Positions 7,524 through 16,248 of a DNA stretch of 37,569 bases are shown here, in pieces (within the stretch, counting starts at the first letter, position 1; the number at the start of each line of letters is the position of its first letter). Location: assembly GCA_964406005.1 (NCBI GenBank), contig CAYOPZ010000028.1, positions 1 through 37,569 of the forward strand, given 5' to 3'. The notes below the pieces were generated by a model that worked only from the letters and a program-made list of their open reading frames with translations, did no database searches and was not told the DNA's origin. The stretch is from CAYOPZ01 sp964406005 (GTDB taxonomy: Bacteria; Bacteroidota; Bacteroidia; Bacteroidales; SM23-62). Both the position numbers and the translations under genes were made by a program.

Positions 7524-7554
7524 CAAAAATATAAAAGTTTAATATAACTGCAAA
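7524..7554 (-). promoter_or_regulatory. Perfect Bacteroidota promoter for rplU-rpmA-serS
   Basis: Read on the minus strand, TTTG (7554-7551), exactly 19 nt, then TATTTTTG (7531-7524) match the consensus TTTG-N19-TAnnTTTG with no deviation. Transcription would start near 7517, about 40 nt before the rplU ATG at 7477. Confidence 0.8.
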
Positions 7555-7623
7555 GATTTCAGGTCCTTCTTTCGTAATCTCACAGGAACCGGGAATAATC
7601 CCGACGGGAATGAATGATTTCAT

Positions 7624-7631
7624 TATATTTG
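7624..7631 (+). promoter_or_regulatory. -7 promoter element before the nuclease-family gene
   Basis: TATATTTG matches TAnnTTTG exactly and lies 42 bp before the ATG at 7674. No clear TTG is found at the -33 position, so the call rests on one box and its location in the divergent intergenic region. Confidence 0.4.
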
Positions 7632-7673
7632 TGAATGTGATCCTTGTATTCGAACTGAACCGCCGAGTACGAT

Positions 7674-8288
7674 ATGAGTAAAATAAAACTGAATGTCCTG
7701 GGAATATCATACAGCCAGACCCAATCCGGTGCATACGCACTGGTACTGACCGAGGAAAACGGTGAACGGAGGATCCCGATCATCGTGGGGGGATTCGAGG
7801 CGCAGGCCATTGCCATCCAGCTCGAAGGGCTGAAACCGCCGCGGCCCCTGACCCATGATCTTTTTATGAACTTTGCCAGGTCCTTCAAGATCAATCTTCT
7901 GGAGGTGACTATTTACAAGCTGGAGGAAGGCGTATTTTACAGCAAGTTGTTCTGTGATAACGGCGTCAAGCAGATATCAATCGATGCGCGTACATCCGAT
8001 GCCATCGCCCTTGCCCTCCGGTTCAAATGTCCGATCTATACAACTGAAGAGATCATGGAAAAGGCCGGGATTGTCCTTGAACTGGGACAGGGCGGCAAAG
8101 GTCCCGGTCTGACGGAGGATAAAACGATCACCGAATCCACTCCTTCGGCCGCCGCAGGCAACTCGGCGGAATACAAGGACTATACCACCCAGGAACTGAA
8201 CGAAATGTTGAAGGAAGCCATCAGCCAGGAAAACTATGAAAAGGCCTCCATCATACGCGATGAGCTGAACAAAAGGACCGAAAGCTAA
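7674..8288 (+). CDS. Bifunctional nuclease family protein with C-terminal UVR motif
   Basis: The product has 204 aa. Residues 1 to about 130 form the DUF151/bifunctional nuclease domain, seen in IPIIVGGFEAQAIAIQLEG and in RTSDAIALALRFKCPIYTTEEI. A flexible linker leads to a UVR-type helical hairpin at about 167-200 (LNEMLKEAISQENYEKASIIRDELN), the motif by which UvrB meets UvrC and which also occurs in stress proteins. This two-domain form is common in Bacteroidota. Nuclease activity has been reported for plant members; in bacteria the role is uncertain. It is first in a plus-strand run and lies 11 bp before the nucleoside transporter. Confidence 0.88.
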   Translation: MSKIKLNVLGISYSQTQSGAYALVLTEENGERRIPIIVGGFEAQAIAIQLEGLKPPRPLTHDLFMNFARSFKINLLEVTIYKLEEGVFYSKLFCDNGVKQISIDARTSDAIALALRFKCPIYTTEEIMEKAGIVLELGQGGKGPGLTEDKTITESTPSAAAGNSAEYKDYTTQELNEMLKEAISQENYEKASIIRDELNKRTES

Positions 8289-8299
8289 TTCATTCATTG

Positions 8300-9787
8300 A
8301 TGAAACCCCTGGCATTTGCTGTCTTCCTGGTATGCCTGCTTTCTTTCACCCGACATTCAGCATACTGCAACATCCCGGACAGCCTGCAGACCACAGTTTC
8401 CGGGGATACTACCCTGCATGCGGACACGGCAAAGCCGGGCCTGCTGGACGAATCGAACAGGATCGTACCCCGGCAGGAGAGTTTTAATTTCAACCCGGTA
8501 AAAATTCTCAGGGGCCTGCTGGGGATGCTGGTCCTGATCCTTATCGCATACCTGTTCAGCAGCAACCGGAAGGCGGTAAACTGGCGCATGGTGGGTATGG
8601 GACTGAGCATACAGGTCATCCTTGCCATAGGGATCCTGTGGGTTCCGGCGATACAGTTCTTTTTCGAGTTCGTAGGCAAAATGTTCGTGAAGGTCCTTGA
8701 TTTTACCAGCGCCGGAACGGAGTTCCTGTTCCGTTCCAATGATTCGGGGGTCATTGAGCCTCCCCTGCTGAACTTTGCCGTAACCATACTTCCCACAATT
8801 ATTTTCTTTTCTGCCCTTACCAGCGTACTGTTCTATTACGGGATCATTCAGGCGATCGTCTATGGGCTGGCCTGGGCGCTCAGCAGGGCGCTGGGAATCT
8901 CGGGTGCCGAAAGCCTGTCGGTGGCAGGGAACATTTTTCTGGGCCAGACAGAATCCCCGTTCATGATTAAGGCCTATCTGGAAAAAATGAACAAATCCGA
9001 GATCATGTTGGTCATGTCGGGAGGCATGGCCACACTGGCCGGCGGGGTACTGGCGGTCTATATCGGTGTTCTGGGCGGAACCGACCCGGTACAGAGACTG
9101 GTGTTTGCCAAGCACCTTATTGCAGCTTCGGTCATGGCTGCACCCGGGGTTGTTATCATCTCGAAGATTCTCGTTCCCCAGACGGAAGACGTCAGCAAGG
9201 TCCTGCAAATACCCAGGGAAAATATCGGAAGCAATGTTCTGGACGCGGTTTCCAGGGGAACCGGGGAGGGCCTGAGGCTTGCGGTCAATGTGGCGGCCAT
9301 GCTGCTGGTGTTCCTGGCCTTTATCGCGATGTTTAATTTCATTTTCCTGAAGCTGGGCGACTGGACCCGTTTGAATGCCTTTATAGAGCATATTACAAAG
9401 GGTCAGTACCACGAGCTCTCCTTTGAATTCATCCTGGGATATGCCTTTGCACCCCTGATATGGCTGGTCGGGGTGGCGGGCGATGACATCACCCTGGTCG
9501 GGAGGCTTCTCGGTGAAAAGATCATCCTTACGGAATTCGTAGGGTATCTGAGCCTGGCCGATCTGAAGGCGGCGGGGGCCTTTGCGGACACCAAGTCCAT
9601 TATTATGGCAACATACATTCTGTGCGGTTTTGCCAATTTTGCGTCCATCGGCATACAGATCGGGGGGATAGGGTCACTGGCCCCGGGCAAGCGGGTGCTT
9701 TTATCCCGGTACGGAATGCGTGCACTCCTCGCGGGAACCCTTGCTTCCCTGTTGTCGGCAACCATCATCGGAATTTTACTGGGATAG
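8300..9787 (+). CDS. Concentrative nucleoside transporter (CNT/NupC family)
   Basis: The product has 495 aa from the ATG at 8300; a TTG one codon upstream is less likely. CNT proteins take up nucleosides with Na+ or H+. The key loop GQTESPF is at 215-221, followed by the MSGGMATLAGGVLAVYIG segment, both typical. Unlike E. coli NupC (about 400 aa), residues 1-23 look like a signal peptide and 24 to about 65 form a polar stretch before the first transporter helix. The N-terminus is therefore probably outside the membrane. The gene lies 11 bp after the nuclease-family gene and 5 bp before the glycosyltransferase. Confidence 0.92.
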   Translation: MKPLAFAVFLVCLLSFTRHSAYCNIPDSLQTTVSGDTTLHADTAKPGLLDESNRIVPRQESFNFNPVKILRGLLGMLVLILIAYLFSSNRKAVNWRMVGMGLSIQVILAIGILWVPAIQFFFEFVGKMFVKVLDFTSAGTEFLFRSNDSGVIEPPLLNFAVTILPTIIFFSALTSVLFYYGIIQAIVYGLAWALSRALGISGAESLSVAGNIFLGQTESPFMIKAYLEKMNKSEIMLVMSGGMATLAGGVLAVYIGVLGGTDPVQRLVFAKHLIAASVMAAPGVVIISKILVPQTEDVSKVLQIPRENIGSNVLDAVSRGTGEGLRLAVNVAAMLLVFLAFIAMFNFIFLKLGDWTRLNAFIEHITKGQYHELSFEFILGYAFAPLIWLVGVAGDDITLVGRLLGEKIILTEFVGYLSLADLKAAGAFADTKSIIMATYILCGFANFASIGIQIGGIGSLAPGKRVLLSRYGMRALLAGTLASLLSATIIGILLG

Positions 9788-9792
9788 TTTTG

Positions 9793-10950
9793 ATGCACTG
9801 GTCATGGTACATAAGCGGAGGACTGATCCTGCTGTATGCGGTCCGGATTCTTTCCTTCCTGGCCGGCTGGAAGCGATGCGTCCGCAGGCCGGCCGGGGTT
9901 TCGGGAAAGCTCCCCCGGGTTTCCGTTGTGGTCCCGGTCCGGAATGAAGCGGAGGGTATTGTTTCCCTGCTTGAAGACCTTGCCCGGCAGGATTACCCTG
10001 ATGAGCAGTACGAAGTAATCATCGTGGATGACCGGTCCACGGACAGGACTGCAGAAATTTCCGGGGAATTCATCAGGGACCTGCCTCATTTTCACTTGAA
10101 ATACAGCCCGGCATCCGGCAAGAAGGCAGCGCTTCATGCAGGCATACGGGCATCTGAAGGAAACCTGATCCTGACCACCGACGGCGACTGCCGCATGGGT
10201 GAGCGCTGGATTGTAGAAATGGTACGTGAGTTCAGCGCTCCCGGGGCCAGGCTGGTTTTCGGCGCAGTTGCCCTAAGCCCCCGGAAGGGCTGGTTCAGAA
10301 AGATGCAGTCGCTCGAGCAGGCAGCCCTGACAGGCATCGCTGCGGGTGCCGCCGGGATACACAGGCCCATCCTGTGCAATGCGGCGAACCTGGCCTTCTA
10401 CAGGGAGGATTACCTGGCTTACCGGTCGGAAACACCTGCGCGCTCACCCAGCGGAGATGATATATTCCTGCTGCTCTGGATAAAGAAAAAATGGCCGGGC
10501 GCCATACGTTTTACTGCTTCCGCCGGATCGCTTGTAAGCACAAAACCTGCCGGGACAGCGCGGGAATTTTTCAACCAGAGGATACGGTGGACTTCAAAGA
10601 GCCGCCATTACAGGGACAGGGATATCATCGCGACCGCCGTGCTGGTCTACCTGGTTAATTTTTTACTTCTGGCCGGTGCCGCGGCCTGTATTGCCGGGCT
10701 GTATCCCTGCCTGCTTTTTCTTACCTGCTTTTCGGTCAAATCCCTGACAGACCTTGTATTGCTGTTTTCCATCCTGGGCCATTACCGGGACAGGAAATTA
10801 TTAGCCCTGTTTCTCCCGCTCGAAATCATCTATTTTGTGTATGTTAGTATTACGGGACTCGCGGGACAGGTCATGCCCTATACCTGGAAACACAGGAGGT
10901 CAGGGGCAATTCACGAAAGGCGGAACGGTGAAAGCGTCAATGCGGCATAG
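9793..10950 (+). CDS. Membrane family 2 glycosyltransferase
   Basis: The product has 385 aa from the ATG at 9793; the frame is open further upstream, but that lies within the CNT gene. An N-terminal hydrophobic helix (about 7-25) precedes a GT-A domain. The nucleotide-binding start VSVVVPVRNEAEG (43-55), IIVDDRSTD, the metal-binding TDGD (129-132), GDD near 221-223 and the QRIRW motif (262-266) are all present. Three hydrophobic helices follow at the C-terminus. QxxRW is found in processive and polyprenyl-linked GT2 enzymes. Acceptor and sugar cannot be told. The next gene starts inside its 3' end, so the two are probably translated together. Confidence 0.88.
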   Translation: MHWSWYISGGLILLYAVRILSFLAGWKRCVRRPAGVSGKLPRVSVVVPVRNEAEGIVSLLEDLARQDYPDEQYEVIIVDDRSTDRTAEISGEFIRDLPHFHLKYSPASGKKAALHAGIRASEGNLILTTDGDCRMGERWIVEMVREFSAPGARLVFGAVALSPRKGWFRKMQSLEQAALTGIAAGAAGIHRPILCNAANLAFYREDYLAYRSETPARSPSGDDIFLLLWIKKKWPGAIRFTASAGSLVSTKPAGTAREFFNQRIRWTSKSRHYRDRDIIATAVLVYLVNFLLLAGAAACIAGLYPCLLFLTCFSVKSLTDLVLLFSILGHYRDRKLLALFLPLEIIYFVYVSITGLAGQVMPYTWKHRRSGAIHERRNGESVNAA

Positions 10951-12118
10951 GTTTTTCAGGAACTTTCTGAGCCTTGGAGGGTCGGTCATCATAATTCTTG
11001 CGACGGCGGTGGCCCTTTTCTCCTATCTGATCATCCCGGATGGCAGTCCGAGCGCCAACCAGCAGCACATAGAACTTGCCGCCAGGAAGCCCGGTTTCAT
11101 GGTGGAGATGCTCAGGGTCAGGAAGAACGAAGAGATCGTCCGCCGGAAACTTCCCGGGAGAATGCTGCTGGGGCAGAGGGCGGTCTATACCTACGTTCCC
11201 TTCAACCGGTATGAGTTTTCGGGAGACACGATCCGGCTCGAGGCATTTAACGAATTTTCCGGGGAGGCTCCGGTCTACAGGTATTACAATATTGCGGATG
11301 TGCTCTACCCGCTTGACCCGGGGAGAGTGGATTTTATCACCCGGGGGGATACCCTTGCATTTCGCGATCTCCGCGGGGAGCTCCACCGGGAAGCGATCGG
11401 GGACCTCCGGCAGCGTGTGCTGGACGGGCATATTTTTACCCGGCGCTTTCTTCTGGGAACGGACCGTTTCGGAAGGGATTTCCTGAGCCGGCTTTTACTG
11501 GGGACCCGGATATCCCTTTCGGTCGGTTTCATATCGGTGGGCATTTCCCTGCTCATCGGGCTGCTGCTGGGAGGGATCGCCGGATACTACAGGGGCATTG
11601 CAGACGACGTGATAATGTGGTTCATCAATGTCGTATGGTCCATCCCCACCCTCCTGCTGGTGATCGCCATTACACTCGTGCTCGGCAGGGGATTCTGGCA
11701 GGTCTTTGTAGCCGTGGGAATGAGCATGTGGGTGGAAGTGGCCAGGGTGACCCGGGGACAGGTGCTCGGGATCAGGGAGAAGGAATATATCGATGCCGCA
11801 CGCGCCCTGGGATTTTCCAGCCTGAGAATACTTTTCAGGCATGTCCTTCCGAACGTACTGACCCCCGTCATCATTATTTCCGCGGCAAATTTCGCCTCCG
11901 CCATCCTGATGGAAGCCGGACTGAGCTTTCTCGGGATCGGGGTGCAGCCCCCGGTTCCTTCATGGGGAACCATGATTAAGGATCATTACGGATACATCAT
12001 TGTCAATAAAGCCTACCTGGCATTTCTCCCGGGACTTTCGATCATGCTCCTTGTGCTTTCCTTTACGATGGTCGGGAACGGACTGAGGGATGCCATGGAT
12101 GTCAGGAGGAATAACTGA
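10940..12118 (+). CDS. OppC/DppC-like ABC permease with a large extracytoplasmic insert
   Basis: The product has 392 aa from the ATG at 10940; a GTG at 10928, also in frame and preceded by AAAGGCGG, is a possible alternative. The first helix is at about 12-32. A polar insert of about 135 residues (33-170) follows. The standard OppC core then begins at LLGTDRFGRDFLSRLLLG (171-188) and carries the EAA loop (EYIDAARALGFSSLRILFRHVLP) that docks the ATPase. E. coli OppC has about 300 aa and only a short segment after its first helix. No OppB permease, binding protein or oligopeptide ATPase is near. It would need partners encoded elsewhere, or may have a different job linked to the glycosyltransferase whose 3' end it overlaps by 11 bp. 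Confidence 0.85.
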   Translation: MRHRFFRNFLSLGGSVIIILATAVALFSYLIIPDGSPSANQQHIELAARKPGFMVEMLRVRKNEEIVRRKLPGRMLLGQRAVYTYVPFNRYEFSGDTIRLEAFNEFSGEAPVYRYYNIADVLYPLDPGRVDFITRGDTLAFRDLRGELHREAIGDLRQRVLDGHIFTRRFLLGTDRFGRDFLSRLLLGTRISLSVGFISVGISLLIGLLLGGIAGYYRGIADDVIMWFINVVWSIPTLLLVIAITLVLGRGFWQVFVAVGMSMWVEVARVTRGQVLGIREKEYIDAARALGFSSLRILFRHVLPNVLTPVIIISAANFASAILMEAGLSFLGIGVQPPVPSWGTMIKDHYGYIIVNKAYLAFLPGLSIMLLVLSFTMVGNGLRDAMDVRRNN

Positions 12119-12128
12119 GGAACACAGG

Positions 12129-12956
12129 TCAGAGGTTCCTCTTTGTAAGCAGGAGGTGGGCAAGCATCAGGAACAGGGCCGTGTAGCCGAGTGCAAGCAA
12201 CAGGTTGAGGTACACTGGAAGGGTCTCCGGCAGCAGCCCCGCTTCCCTCATGTTAAAATTAAACGCGCCTGAGGAGGAGGAGTTTCCGGAAGCCATGGAC
12301 AGGAATTCCGGGGTAGGCGTTAGATCGGATATCACCTTCATGGGGAAAAACAGCCTGACCCGCGGCGGGAAAAACAACCTGGTTACGGGTTCTATGATCA
12401 GGCGGTAGAGAATGAACAGTATGATCCCGAGGGCCGTGCCCCGGAAAAGAACGACAAGCAGGAGGCCTGCCGTCATGTATGCGACCGCCTGCACGAAATA
12501 GACCAGGAGAATATAGGTTTTGTCAAAAAAGTTCTCCGGGATACCGGAGGAGAAAACAAATCCGAAGATCAAAGAGAACAATAGCACCATCAGGGTGCTG
12601 TAAATGCCGGTCATCAGGATGACGAATCCTTTTCCGGCGAGCAGCTCCCACCTGCCCAGTCCGTCGATCACATGCTGCCGGAAGGTGCGGAAGGCATATT
12701 CGTTGCCCGTCATCACGATCACCAGTATGGCCAGGAGTAGATTGAACCAGCTGGCCACCCAGGGAAAGAATTCCCATATGTTGGGGAATTGATAAAAGTG
12801 GTGCGTACTGAGCCCCGGAACCGTAATATCGAGCCGTGACATCACCAGTACGACGAGAAAGAACAGAATGAAATGCAGCAGGATGATGATTCGGAAAGTC
12901 CTGTATGACAATGTTTTGGTAATCTCGTTCCGTATGACGGATCTCATGGGCGGCAT
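12129..12956 (-). CDS. ABC-2 type transporter permease
   Basis: The product has 275 aa with six hydrophobic segments. It begins with RNEITKTLSYRTFR, typical of ABC-2 permeases whose N-terminus lies along the membrane, and has a long periplasmic segment between helices 1 and 2 (about 43-65). Start codons at 12956 and 12947 are both possible. The first base of its start directly follows the last base of the ATPase gene, so the two form an exporter unit. Cargo unknown. It converges with the OppC-like gene, leaving only 10 bp between stops. Confidence 0.85.
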   Translation of the reverse strand: MPPMRSVIRNEITKTLSYRTFRIIILLHFILFFLVVLVMSRLDITVPGLSTHHFYQFPNIWEFFPWVASWFNLLLAILVIVMTGNEYAFRTFRQHVIDGLGRWELLAGKGFVILMTGIYSTLMVLLFSLIFGFVFSSGIPENFFDKTYILLVYFVQAVAYMTAGLLLVVLFRGTALGIILFILYRLIIEPVTRLFFPPRVRLFFPMKVISDLTPTPEFLSMASGNSSSSGAFNFNMREAGLLPETLPVYLNLLLALGYTALFLMLAHLLLTKRNL

Positions 12957-13844
12957 TTATTTTACGAGTTCGAGGAACTGTGATTCCAGGCTTTTCCTGC
13001 GGGTTTCGAGGTGGCTCAGCACAATGCCGTTCTTAAAGGCAAATTCGTTTACATCCGCGGCAGTGAATTCATTTTTCAGGATCAGGCTGAGCCGGTTTCC
13101 CTGGCGCTCCACTTTTTTGGTCATGCCGGAGCGGATCAGTCCCTCTTCAAGTTTTGCGGCCTCATCACAAACAGCGATCACCGGGTCCTCCGCCGCGAGC
13201 AATTCATGTACCCTTCCACGGGCAATGGTGCCGCCTTCCTTCAGAACGGTCACATGGGTGCAGACTTTTTCCACTTCGTCAAGGATATGGCTCGCCAGGA
13301 TTATGGTCTTTTTTTTCTCCGCTTCCTTCCTGATGATTTCCCTGACTTCCGCTATCCCTTCTGGATCCAGCCCGTTTGCCGGTTCATCCAGCACAAGGAC
13401 GTCCGGATCGCCCAGGAGCACCGCGGCCAGCGAAAGGCGCTGCTTCATTCCGAGCGACAGGGTATCGTACCGTGATTTCCTGCGTTCCCACAAGCCGGTG
13501 ATCCTGAGCACACGCTCAATGTCATTCACCGGTTTGTCCTTGATCCTTGCAACTATGAGGAGGTTCTTTCTCAGGTCAAGATAGGGATAGAAGTTCGGGA
13601 TTTCGATCAGCGATCCTATCCTTTTCCGGATTTGTGAAACGGGCGGCCTGCCGAACCATGCATATGAGCCGGTATCCTGCCGGATGACGCCCGTAATTAT
13701 GGAAAGTGTCGTGGTTTTTCCACTGCCGTTGGGTCCGAGAATTCCGAACACCTGTCCGGCGCCCACCTCGACAGAAAGGTCCCTGACGGCCCGGATGGCC
13801 CCGTAGCTCTTAGAAAGATTCCGAATTTGCAATACCTGCTCCAA
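12957..13844 (-). CDS. ABC transporter ATP-binding protein
   Basis: The product has 295 aa. Walker A GPNGSGKTT is at 37-45, the signature is LSLGMKQRL, Walker B is VLVLDEPANGLDP, and the switch His is in ASHILDE. The C-terminal 80 residues are the accessory domain usual in ATPases paired with ABC-2 permeases. The start is TTG at 13844: the frame opens just after the in-frame recQ stop and has no ATG or GTG before Walker A, so the choice is between this TTG and another four codons later. The gene lies 22 bp after recQ and abuts the permease gene. Confidence 0.93.
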   Translation of the reverse strand: MEQVLQIRNLSKSYGAIRAVRDLSVEVGAGQVFGILGPNGSGKTTTLSIITGVIRQDTGSYAWFGRPPVSQIRKRIGSLIEIPNFYPYLDLRKNLLIVARIKDKPVNDIERVLRITGLWERRKSRYDTLSLGMKQRLSLAAVLLGDPDVLVLDEPANGLDPEGIAEVREIIRKEAEKKKTIILASHILDEVEKVCTHVTVLKEGGTIARGRVHELLAAEDPVIAVCDEAAKLEEGLIRSGMTKKVERQGNRLSLILKNEFTAADVNEFAFKNGIVLSHLETRRKSLESQFLELVK

Positions 13845-13866
13845 TACAGTATGAATTCCGGGGGGC

Positions 13867-16062
13867 TTAATGGCCCAGTTCCGAAAGAAACTTGATCCTC
13901 ATCAGGCGTATGTCCTCTACCGAGTATTCGTCTTCACCCAGTTCCTCAAGGGCATCCGACACGGATTCGGTTTCGGCTTCACGGAAGTACTCGAAAACCT
14001 CCTCCTGGTGATCGGTGTCAAGGATCTCGTTGATATAATAATTCAGGTTCAGCTTTGTGCCGCTGTTTACAATGGCCTCTATCTCATCGAGCAGCTTTGG
14101 CATTTCAAGGTTCTTGGCGCTTGCGATGTCGGTCAGGGATACCTTGCGGTCTATGTTCTGAATGATATAGACCTTCAGGCCTGATTTATTGATGACCGAT
14201 TTCACCACCATGTCCTGTGCCCTGGTGATCTCCTTCTCTTCCACGTAAGTGGAGATCAGTTCAATGAACTGTTTGCCGTAGCGCTGGGCTTTCCCTGAGC
14301 CCACCCCCTGGATGTGCTGAAGCTCTTCCATGGTGATCGGGTATTGAATGGCCATGTCTTCCAGGGAAGGATCCTGGAAGATCACGAAGGGCGGGAGGTT
14401 CAGTTCGCGCGAGATTTTTCTGCGGAGATCCTTCAGGATGTGGAACAATTCCGTATCCACCGTGCTGGTCCTGCCCTGCTGCAACCCCGCAGCTTCCTCT
14501 GAGGCTGCTTCATAGTCATGATCCCGGGTGATCATCCATGAAACGGGTTTTTTCATAAAATCCCGTCCCTTGCCGGTCAGCTTGAGAAGGCCGTAATGTT
14601 CAATGTCTTTGGTTATGAACTGTGCAATGAGCGCCTGCCTGAGCACGGCATTCCAGAATTTGGCATCTTTATCGCGGCCCGATCCGAACTCGGGGATCTT
14701 ATGGTGCCTGTAGGATTTCACAGAGGAACTTGCATCCCCGGCGAGAATATGGGCCACATGTTCCGCCTTGAATTTTTCCTTCACAGCCAGGATGACTTCA
14801 AGCGCCTTGACGATGTAGTCCTTGCCTTCGATTTCCTCCTTGGGATGCAGGCAATTGTCACAGTGGTCACATTTTCCCGGCATGACCTCTCCGAAGTAAT
14901 TCAGCAGCAATTTGGGACGGCATACGGAGGACTCTGCATATGCCACCGTTTCAAGCAACAGCTGCTTGCCGATCTCCTGTTCCGCCACGGGCTTGCCCTG
15001 CATGAATTTTTCGAGTTTCTGAATGTCGTTATAGCTGTAGAAGGCAATGCAGTTTCCTTCTCCTCCGTCACGCCCGGCACGCCCGGTTTCCTGGTAGTAT
15101 CCTTCGAGGCTCTTGGGTATGTCATAATGGATGACAAAGCGCACATCCGGTTTGTCTATGCCCATGCCGAATGCGATGGTGGCAACAATGACATCCGCCT
15201 TTTCCATCAGGAACTGGTCCTGGTTTGACGACCGGGTGGCCGAGTCCATGCCTGCATGGTAGGGAAGGGCCTTGATCCCGTTCACCTTCAGCGTTTTCGT
15301 CAGCTCTTCCACCTTTTTCCTGCTCAGGCAGTAGATGATCCCTGATTTTCCGGGATTGTTCAGAATGTAACGGATGATCTCCTTGGTGGCGCCGACCTTG
15401 GGACGTACCTCGTAATACAGGTTTTCCCTGCGGAACGAATCCTTGAAGACCTGTGCATCGAGCATATCCAGGTTTTTCTGGATATCGTGCTGCACCTTGG
15501 GCGTGGCCGTAGCCGTCAGGGCGATGATGGGCGCCGGACCGATCTGGTTGATGATGGGCCGGATCCTGCGGTATTCCGGACGGAAATCATGCCCCCACTC
15601 GGAAATGCAATGGGCCTCGTCAACCGCATAGAACGAAATCCTGATTTTCTTCAGGAAATCTATGTTGTCCTGTTTTGTGAGCGATTCCGGGGCCACATAC
15701 AGGAGTTGGGTACGCTTGTTCAGCAGGTCGCTTTTTACCTGTTCGATCTGGTTTTTCGAGAGGGAGGAATTCAGAAAATGGGCGATGCCGTCGTCGGTAC
15801 TGTGGCTTCTCATGGTATCCACCTGGTTCTTCATCAGTGCAATCAGGGGGGAAATGACTATGGCGGTCCCCTCCATGATCAGGGAAGGAAGCTGATAGCA
15901 CAGGGACTTCCCTCCCCCGGTCGGCATAAGGACAAAAGTGTCCTGGCAATCAAGTATACTTTTGATGATCGCCTCCTGATTACCCTTGAAATTATTAAAA
16001 CCGAAATATTTCTTCAGGTAATCGACCAGTATGATTTCAGAATCAATCGCCATGCAACCCAT
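13867..16062 (-). CDS. recQ: ATP-dependent DNA helicase RecQ
   Basis: RecQ unwinds DNA 3' to 5' in recombination and fork repair. The product has 731 aa. Walker A MPTGGGKS is at 46-53, then DEAH (AVDEAHCISEWGHDFRPEY) and motif VI (YYQETGRAGRDG). The zinc site is seen as CRPKLLLNYFGE followed by CDHCDNC, then the winged-helix RQC region and an HRDC domain (LRRKISRELNLPPFVIFQD). About 120 further residues after HRDC form a helical, acidic end, as in other Bacteroidota RecQ I can recall. Start codons at 16062 and 16053 are both possible. It diverges from tatC. Confidence 0.96.
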   Translation of the reverse strand: MGCMAIDSEIILVDYLKKYFGFNNFKGNQEAIIKSILDCQDTFVLMPTGGGKSLCYQLPSLIMEGTAIVISPLIALMKNQVDTMRSHSTDDGIAHFLNSSLSKNQIEQVKSDLLNKRTQLLYVAPESLTKQDNIDFLKKIRISFYAVDEAHCISEWGHDFRPEYRRIRPIINQIGPAPIIALTATATPKVQHDIQKNLDMLDAQVFKDSFRRENLYYEVRPKVGATKEIIRYILNNPGKSGIIYCLSRKKVEELTKTLKVNGIKALPYHAGMDSATRSSNQDQFLMEKADVIVATIAFGMGIDKPDVRFVIHYDIPKSLEGYYQETGRAGRDGGEGNCIAFYSYNDIQKLEKFMQGKPVAEQEIGKQLLLETVAYAESSVCRPKLLLNYFGEVMPGKCDHCDNCLHPKEEIEGKDYIVKALEVILAVKEKFKAEHVAHILAGDASSSVKSYRHHKIPEFGSGRDKDAKFWNAVLRQALIAQFITKDIEHYGLLKLTGKGRDFMKKPVSWMITRDHDYEAASEEAAGLQQGRTSTVDTELFHILKDLRRKISRELNLPPFVIFQDPSLEDMAIQYPITMEELQHIQGVGSGKAQRYGKQFIELISTYVEEKEITRAQDMVVKSVINKSGLKVYIIQNIDRKVSLTDIASAKNLEMPKLLDEIEAIVNSGTKLNLNYYINEILDTDHQEEVFEYFREAETESVSDALEELGEDEYSVEDIRLMRIKFLSELGH

Positions 16063-16197
16063 TCCTGCTACATTGAAATAATTTTACGTAAAACCATCAG
16101 TAAGTAGTGCAGGGGATGTTGAATTTAACTTCTAAATAACAAATCTTCCGGCTGCTGTATTCTGTAAAACAAGACAACGGGAATAAAAATATATGAA

Positions 16198-16205
16198 TAC
16201 ATTTG
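16198..16205 (+). promoter_or_regulatory. -7 promoter element before tatC
   Basis: TACATTTG matches TAnnTTTG and lies 43 bp before the tatC ATG, within the AT-rich 186-bp region between recQ and tatC. No convincing -33 TTG is at the right spacing. Confidence 0.4.
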
Positions 16206-16248
16206 TAAATTAAATTTACTATAAATAATCGAGAATTAAAGTTTTTTC

